This document shows, in pieces, positions 14,058 through 17,840 of a stretch of 17,840 nucleotides of DNA. Numbering within the stretch: position 1 is the stretch's first letter; each line of letters opens with the position of its first letter. Origin of the DNA: GCA-003244245 sp039924425 (GTDB lineage Bacteria > Actinomycetota > Actinomycetes > Mycobacteriales > Pseudonocardiaceae). The notes beneath the pieces are model-generated. The model was not told the origin of the DNA, did no database searches, and saw only the letters and a program-made list of their open reading frames with translations. The stretch covers positions 1 to 17,840 of the forward strand of contig JBDTAX010000055.1 in assembly GCA_039924425.1 (NCBI GenBank), in the 5' to 3' direction. The position numbers and the translations under genes were made by a program.

Positions 14058-15335
14058 ATGAACATCGTCTGTGTGGGTGGTGGGCCCGCGGGCCTGTACT
14101 TCGCCATCTTGATGAAGTTGCGCAACAGAAGTCACGACGTCACCGTTGTCGAACGCAACCCGGCTGGAGTGACATACGGCTGGGGTGTCGTGTTCTGGGA
14201 CGATCTGCTTGACGAGCTCTACCGCAACGACCCTGTGAGTGCCCGAGCGATACGCGATATTTCTGCCCAGTGGGGCGGTCAGGAAGTACACCTCCGAGGC
14301 GAGCGTGCCGCCTATCTCGGTGGCTATGGTTACAGCCTCGGTCGCCAGTGTTTGCTCGACATCCTGGTCGAGCGCGCGACGGGGCTCGGTGTCGACATCC
14401 GCTTCGAGCGTGAAGTCAAGGATCTGTCTGAATTTCCGGAAGCGGACTTGATTATCGCGTGCGACGGCGTCAACAGCTCGATGCGGCAGCTGTGCCCCGA
14501 CCATTTCCGGACGGATGTCGAGGTGGGTCGAAACAAGTACATCTGGCTCGGTACGCGTAGGGTCTTCGACAGTTTCACGTTTGCATTCGAAGAGACGGCT
14601 TCCGGCTGGATATGGTTCCATGCCTACTGCTTCGACACGCAGACCAGCACCCTGATCGTCGAGTGCTCACCAGAGACTTGGGCTGGCCTCGGTTTCGACG
14701 AACTCGAGCCCGATCAGGGCGTCGCGTTGCTAGAAAAAATCTTCGAAAGCTATTTGGATGGTCATTCACTGATCGGTCAGACTCGGGGTTCCGCCCAGAA
14801 ATCTCCGTGGCGCAACTTCGGTCGCATCAGCAACGACAACTGGTACCACGACAACGTGGTCCTCATGGGCGACGCCGCGCACACCACGCATTTCGCGATT
14901 GGTTCAGGAACCAAGTTGGCCATTGCGGACGCGATCGCGCTCGCGGAGAAGCTGGATGCCCACGATGACCTCGCATCCGCGCTCCATGCCTACCAGGAGG
15001 ACCGTCGTTTCGCGTTGCGCGCCGCGCAGAGCAAGGCGATTAACAGCACCAAGTGGTTCGAGAACGTTCCGTGCTATATCGGCCAGCGGGCCACCGCATT
15101 CGCATATTCGCTCCTGAAGCGTCGTGGGCGTTATTCGCTGTGGCATTACCAGCTCCATCTGGCCACTCAGATCGCTGTGCTGCGGAGGTTGCGCCGATCG
15201 TTGGGTGCGGCGCGGTCGGCGCTTCGAGCGCGCCGACGGGCGAAGCTGGCTGATGCCCGCGACCGGGTCTCCCTAGCCTACTGCGCCCCCGAACAATCGC
15301 AGGCAGCCTGGGATGGGTTCTCTCGACAATCTTAG
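14058..15335 (+). CDS. FAD-dependent aromatic monooxygenase, salicylyl-CoA 5-hydroxylase-like (paralogue 2)
   Basis: The 425-residue protein is a close paralogue of the preceding gene: 71 of the first 100 aligned residues are identical by hand count, with one inserted residue near position 240 and a slightly longer tail. The FAD signatures are all intact: GGGPAGLY (7-14), GWGVVFWDDLLD (41-52), IIACDGVNS, and VLMGDAAHTTHFAIGSGT. The GWGVVFWD form is closer to the salicylyl-CoA hydroxylase consensus than in paralogue 1. The ATG at 14058 follows the first gene by 24 bp, after a GGCGGGGTGA stretch, so the two are likely cotranscribed. They may act in sequence on one substrate, form a heteromer, or have diverged after a recent duplication; sequence alone does not decide. 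No CoA ligase, carrier protein or ferredoxin lies beside them. Confidence 0.85.
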   Translation: MNIVCVGGGPAGLYFAILMKLRNRSHDVTVVERNPAGVTYGWGVVFWDDLLDELYRNDPVSARAIRDISAQWGGQEVHLRGERAAYLGGYGYSLGRQCLLDILVERATGLGVDIRFEREVKDLSEFPEADLIIACDGVNSSMRQLCPDHFRTDVEVGRNKYIWLGTRRVFDSFTFAFEETASGWIWFHAYCFDTQTSTLIVECSPETWAGLGFDELEPDQGVALLEKIFESYLDGHSLIGQTRGSAQKSPWRNFGRISNDNWYHDNVVLMGDAAHTTHFAIGSGTKLAIADAIALAEKLDAHDDLASALHAYQEDRRFALRAAQSKAINSTKWFENVPCYIGQRATAFAYSLLKRRGRYSLWHYQLHLATQIAVLRRLRRSLGAARSALRARRRAKLADARDRVSLAYCAPEQSQAAWDGFSRQS

Positions 15336-15847
15336 CCAGTTGGCAGGTCGAAAATCGTGGGCAGCCGGGCGGCGAAGCCGATGTCACCGAAGTCCCCGAG
15401 GCGCTGTCCGCCTGGGCGCTTGCTCACCCTGAGGAGACGCCGGATGCTCTGGCCACCCCGCTGGTGGCCCTGCTGCGCAGTGGGTGTGGACGTTGACGCC
15501 GCCGAGGGTGAGGTCGGCGTCGGGTTGCGCGGCTGTCCTCCAGTGGCCTTGTCGGCAACGCACCGTCGGGGTCCGGGCGACTACGCGTAACATCGTACTC
15601 GCTCTCCTGCGGCTACAGCCTGATCATGACTTTTTGTGATTTTTTGGCGCGTCAGTGATATGCACGCGCACCCGCCGTCGTGGGCGGAATATGGCAATTG
15701 TCTCGCGGTGACACTCGTCACGATTTGATCGCAGAATGAACTTCCTGGCGGTGGGCACCGAAAGTGCAGGTATGACGTCGGCCCGGCTGACTTGCTGGAA
15801 ATGGCTGCGGTATTGGCGTTCCGAGAAAAAGTATGCAGGAGGGGAAT
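15336..15847. other. Gene-poor stretch with possible decayed coding fragment and T-tracts
   Basis: I see no intact gene in these 512 bp. From 15332 to 15496 one plus frame reads like a protein fragment with C/G-ending codons (VTEVPEALSAWALAHPEE, then ATPLVALLRSG) before a stop, and the next frame carries on in similar style to a TAA near 15590; a frameshifted remnant is possible. From about 15600 the GC falls (29 of 60 bases at 15601-15660) and two T-runs occur near 15631-15648. GTGAC-ACTC-GTCAC (15708-15721) is a small palindrome. A promoter for the peptide gene at 15848 is expected here but I cannot point to one. Confidence 0.35.
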
Positions 15848-15991
15848 ATGAAGATCTCTGAGGTCTTCTCATGTGGCCAAGGTTACGATGGTCACAATCA
15901 CCGTGAGAACCACTACAATGGCGGTCACTACGAGCGCGGCGAGCGCGACGAACACGGCGCGCTCCTGAAGATCATTGTGCTCGGCCGCTAA
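15848..15991 (+). CDS. Small Gly/His/Tyr-rich peptide, 47 residues, function unknown
   Basis: This short gene has an ideal AGGAGG (15837-15842) 5 nt before its ATG, a TAA stop, and a 19-bp hairpin starting 10 nt later, so it looks like a complete small transcription unit. The peptide begins MKISEVF, then residues 9-37 contain one Cys, five His, three Tyr, seven Gly, three Asn and alternating Glu/Arg/Asp; it ends with a short hydrophobic-basic tail, LLKIIVLGR. There is no signal peptide, Trp or Pro. Composition suits metal binding or a modified-peptide precursor, but no family is recognised. The opposite strand is also open here and would encode a hydrophobic segment, yet its GTG start has poor context and the hairpin would be inside it. 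The nearest upstream genes on this strand are the two FAD monooxygenases. Confidence 0.6.
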   Translation: MKISEVFSCGQGYDGHNHRENHYNGGHYERGERDEHGALLKIIVLGR

Positions 15992-16001
15992 CCTCGCACG
16001 T

Positions 16002-16047
16002 CGTTGCCAGTGGTGCTCACTTCGGGGGGTGAGTACCACTGGCAACG
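16002..16047 (+). terminator. Strong hairpin after the small peptide gene
   Basis: CGTTGCCAGTGGTGCTCAC (16002-16020) pairs with GTGAGTACCACTGGCAACG (16029-16047) around an 8-nt loop. On plus-strand RNA the one imperfect position is a G-U wobble (16015/16034); on minus-strand RNA it would be a C/A mismatch, so the structure favours plus-strand transcripts. No U-tract follows, as is common for actinobacterial terminators. A role in RNA stability is the alternative. Confidence 0.7.
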
Positions 16048-16126
16048 CATGGGGCAGGTCGCTGACGGCGGCCGTGGAGCTTACTGGTGTCGCCACCCCT
16101 GGTAGGCTTGCCTGTAGAGCTCATTT

Positions 16127-16157
16127 CCGTCACTCGCGTGGCTCAAGAGAGTGACGG
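16127..16157. promoter_or_regulatory. 9-bp inverted repeat upstream of the ECF sigma gene
   Basis: CCGTCACTC (16127-16135) and GAGTGACGG (16149-16157) are perfect arms around a 13-bp spacer, 66 bp before the sigma factor ATG. It may be a regulator site or a leader hairpin. Confidence 0.45.
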
Positions 16158-16223
16158 GTGGAGAGCTGCGCCGCCCCAGACCCCGGTGGCTGACAAGGAT
16201 CAACGTCGGCTCGGGGAGATCAT

Positions 16224-16817
16224 ATGGCGACCATCGGTCATGAGTCCGCCGAGGCACCGTCGGATGCTGAACTCGCGCGGAGACTCGGGGATGTCAACGG
16301 GGCGGCACTGTCCCAGCTTTATCAGCGCTTCGGCCGGCCCTGCTACTCGCTGGCCCGCCGCATCTGCGCCGACGAGGGCTTGGCCGAGGATGTGGTGCAG
16401 GACGTGTTTCTCACACTGTGGCGTGATCCGACCCGATTCGACCCGGCGCGGGGCCGCTTCGTCACCTGGCTGCTCACGCTGACCCACCACAAGGCGGTGG
16501 ACGCGGTACGAAAAGAGAACACCATCCGTCAGCGCACAGTCGCTGTGCCCGAGCTGGGCGAGAGCTGGTCACCAGCCCCGACCCCGGGCGCGGACCAGGC
16601 CGCGATGGCCGGTGTCGCGGACGGCCAGGTGCGCTCGGCGCTGCATCGCCTACCACTCGCGCAGCGGAAGGTGTTCGCGCTGGCCTACTACGGCGGGCAA
16701 ACGCAACGTGAGATCGCGGTGCTGACGGGTGTCCCGCTGGGCACGGTGAAGTCCCGTATGTTCACTGCGGTGCAACGGTTGCGCTCGCTGCTAGCCGATC
16801 AGTTGGGGCCGGATTAG
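16224..16817 (+). CDS. ECF-type RNA polymerase sigma factor
   Basis: The 197-residue protein has the two ECF domains. Region 2 (about 28-98) includes ALSQLYQRFGRPCYSLARRI, LAEDVVQDVFLTLWRDPTRFD (-10 recognition helix) and GRFVTWLLTLTHHKAVDAVRK. Region 4 (about 134-190) includes LHRLPLAQRKVFALAYYGGQTQREIA and the -35-binding helix-turn-helix GVPLGTVKSRMFTAVQRLR. A Pro/Gly/Ala linker (105-130) joins them. It would direct RNA polymerase to a specific regulon. The subgroup is unclear; it is somewhat SigK-like. The ATG at 16224 follows GGGGAG (16213-16218). No anti-sigma gene follows: the next gene is convergent 22 bp away, and none precedes. Control may come through the 16127-16157 palindrome, or from an anti-sigma factor elsewhere. 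Confidence 0.9.
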   Translation: MATIGHESAEAPSDAELARRLGDVNGAALSQLYQRFGRPCYSLARRICADEGLAEDVVQDVFLTLWRDPTRFDPARGRFVTWLLTLTHHKAVDAVRKENTIRQRTVAVPELGESWSPAPTPGADQAAMAGVADGQVRSALHRLPLAQRKVFALAYYGGQTQREIAVLTGVPLGTVKSRMFTAVQRLRSLLADQLGPD

Positions 16818-16839
16818 CCCATCAGATGTTCCGGTGATC

Positions 16840-17840
16840 TCAGGTGATGAGGACGGCGCGGAAGTCGTTGACGTTGGTCAGGGTGGGGCCGGTCACCACC
16901 TGATCGCCCAGCGCGGCGAAGAAACTGTGCCCGTCGTTGTCGGCCAGCGCGGCTGCGGCGTCCACCCCGAGCCGCTCGGCGCGGCGCAGCGTGTCGGGCC
17001 CGACCAGCGCCCCGGCCACCTCCTCCACCCCGTCAACGCCGTCGGTGTCGCAGGCGATCGCGTGCACGTCCGGCAGCCCACACAGGGCCAGCGCAAGCGA
17101 CAGCAGCAGCTCGACATTGCGGCCGCCGCGGCCGGTGCCGCGCACGGTCACGGTGGTCTCGCCGCCGGAGAGCAGCACACAGGGCGCCGACGCCGGCTGA
17201 CCGTGCCGGCGCACCTGGTGGGCGATCCCGGCCAGCACGATCCCGACCTCCCGGGCCTCGCCTTCCAGCGAGTCACTCAGGATCACCGGGGTCACCCCGG
17301 CCCGCCGGGCCACTGCCGCGGCAGCTTCCAAGGACTGCTGCGGTGCGGCGATCACATGGTTGGTGATCCGGGCCAGCCGTGGATTTCCGGGACCCGGGCA
17401 GCCCGCAGCGCCCTCCAGGTGCGCCCGCACCGCCGGTGGCACCGGCACATCAAAGGCTGCCAGCGCCGCCAGCGCCTGCGCCGGGGTGGACACCTCCGCC
17501 ACGGTGGGCCCGGAGGCGATGACGGCGGGATCGTCTCCGGGCACATCAGAGATCAGTAGGCCCACGGTGGCGGCCGGGAACGCCGCCGCCGCGAGCCGCC
17601 CACCCTTGATCGCCGACAGGTGCTTGCGCACCACGTTCAGCGTCCCGATCGGTGCCCCTGACCGCAACAGCGCGGTATTGATCGCCTGCTTGTCGGCCAG
17701 AGTGATCCCCGGTGCGGGCAGCGCCAGCAGGGCCGAGCCACCACCGGAGATCAGCGCCAGCACCAGGTCGTCGGCACCGAGCCCGGACACCAGCTCCAGG
17801 ATCCGGCGGGCGGCCCGCTCACCTGCGGCATCGGGAACCG
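16840..17840 (-). CDS. Type-2 glycerate kinase (MOFRL family), 5' end outside window
   Basis: The frame stays open to the window edge (about 333 residues seen), and the residues before the internal GTG at 17790 (VPDAAGERAARRILELV) match the family, so the true start lies beyond base 17840. Family signatures are LVLALISGGGSALL, KHLSAIKGGRLA, LLISDVPGDDPAVIASGPTV, the C-terminal MOFRL-domain start LLSGGETTVTVRGTGRGGRN, and ACDTDGVDG. These enzymes phosphorylate glycerate, usually to 2-phosphoglycerate, linking glyoxylate, serine or hydroxypyruvate metabolism to glycolysis. The C-terminus is complete (TNVNDFRAVLIT). It converges on the sigma factor gene; the 22-bp gap has no clear terminator hairpin. 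Confidence 0.92.
   Translation of the reverse strand, partial: VPDAAGERAARRILELVSGLGADDLVLALISGGGSALLALPAPGITLADKQAINTALLRSGAPIGTLNVVRKHLSAIKGGRLAAAAFPAATVGLLISDVPGDDPAVIASGPTVAEVSTPAQALAALAAFDVPVPPAVRAHLEGAAGCPGPGNPRLARITNHVIAAPQQSLEAAAAVARRAGVTPVILSDSLEGEAREVGIVLAGIAHQVRRHGQPASAPCVLLSGGETTVTVRGTGRGGRNVELLLSLALALCGLPDVHAIACDTDGVDGVEEVAGALVGPDTLRRAERLGVDAAAALADNDGHSFFAALGDQVVTGPTLTNVNDFRAVLIT

Noticed and set aside
12702..14621. Minus-strand open frames of 306 and 328 codons opposite the two monooxygenases
   Set aside because: They mirror each other only because the sense genes are paralogues; no family features, and codon-position bias supports the plus strand.
15624..15872. Minus-strand open frame of 82 codons before the small peptide gene
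   Set aside because: No recognisable features and no convincing start context; it overlaps the peptide's ribosome binding site region.

Overview
The window is high-GC DNA with actinobacterial gene content and style: GTG starts, 4-base start/stop overlaps, leaderless-looking promoters, a FemAB-like protein, an ECF sigma factor, a bkd-type complex and a C-terminal TPR piece of an XRE-type regulator. A member of the Pseudonocardiales or a close relative fits best. This is an inference from gene style, not from a marker gene. I see no rRNA, tRNA, CRISPR array, intact insertion sequence or phage gene.

Layout. (1) 1-1445, plus strand: the 3' end of a TPR-type regulator, then a two-gene VapBC-like toxin-antitoxin operon with a 9-bp palindrome and a leaderless-looking promoter. 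(2) 1459-2726, minus strand: cupredoxin lipoprotein, ABM-fold monooxygenase, and YidD with a Cys-rich N-terminal extension. (3) 2922-6438: a polytopic membrane protein (plus strand) converges on, and overlaps by 14 bp, a minus-strand pair of beta-propeller lipoprotein and sugar-nucleotide-type epimerase. This looks like a cell-surface or glycan locus. (4) 6660-10220, plus strand: E1-alpha, E1-beta and E2 of a branched-chain 2-oxoacid (or pyruvate) dehydrogenase; E3 is not in the window. (5) 10221-11348: two copies of a palindromic repeat bracket a gene for an AbiEi-like/PD-(D/E)XK protein, and the second copy supplies the last 16 codons and the stop. Two DnaA-box matches and G-rich quadruplex motifs lie here. 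(6) 11538-15335, plus strand: a FemAB/GNAT-fold transferase and two tandem paralogous FAD monooxygenases of the salicylyl-CoA-hydroxylase type. (7) 15336-16047: a gene-poor stretch with lower GC in its middle, ending in an unannotated 47-residue peptide gene with a strong ribosome binding site and a 19-bp hairpin 10 nt after its stop. (8) 16224-17840: an ECF sigma factor without an adjacent anti-sigma gene, converging on a type-2 glycerate kinase cut by the window end.

The part most likely to be undescribed is 11538-16047: an aminoacyl-transferase-like protein, two aromatic-hydroxylase-like flavoenzymes and a Gly/His/Tyr-rich peptide gene on one strand. Whether these work together is not shown by the sequence. 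A second odd theme is that tandem duplications with a period of exactly 15 bp occur at five unrelated places, three in protein linkers and two in leader DNA.
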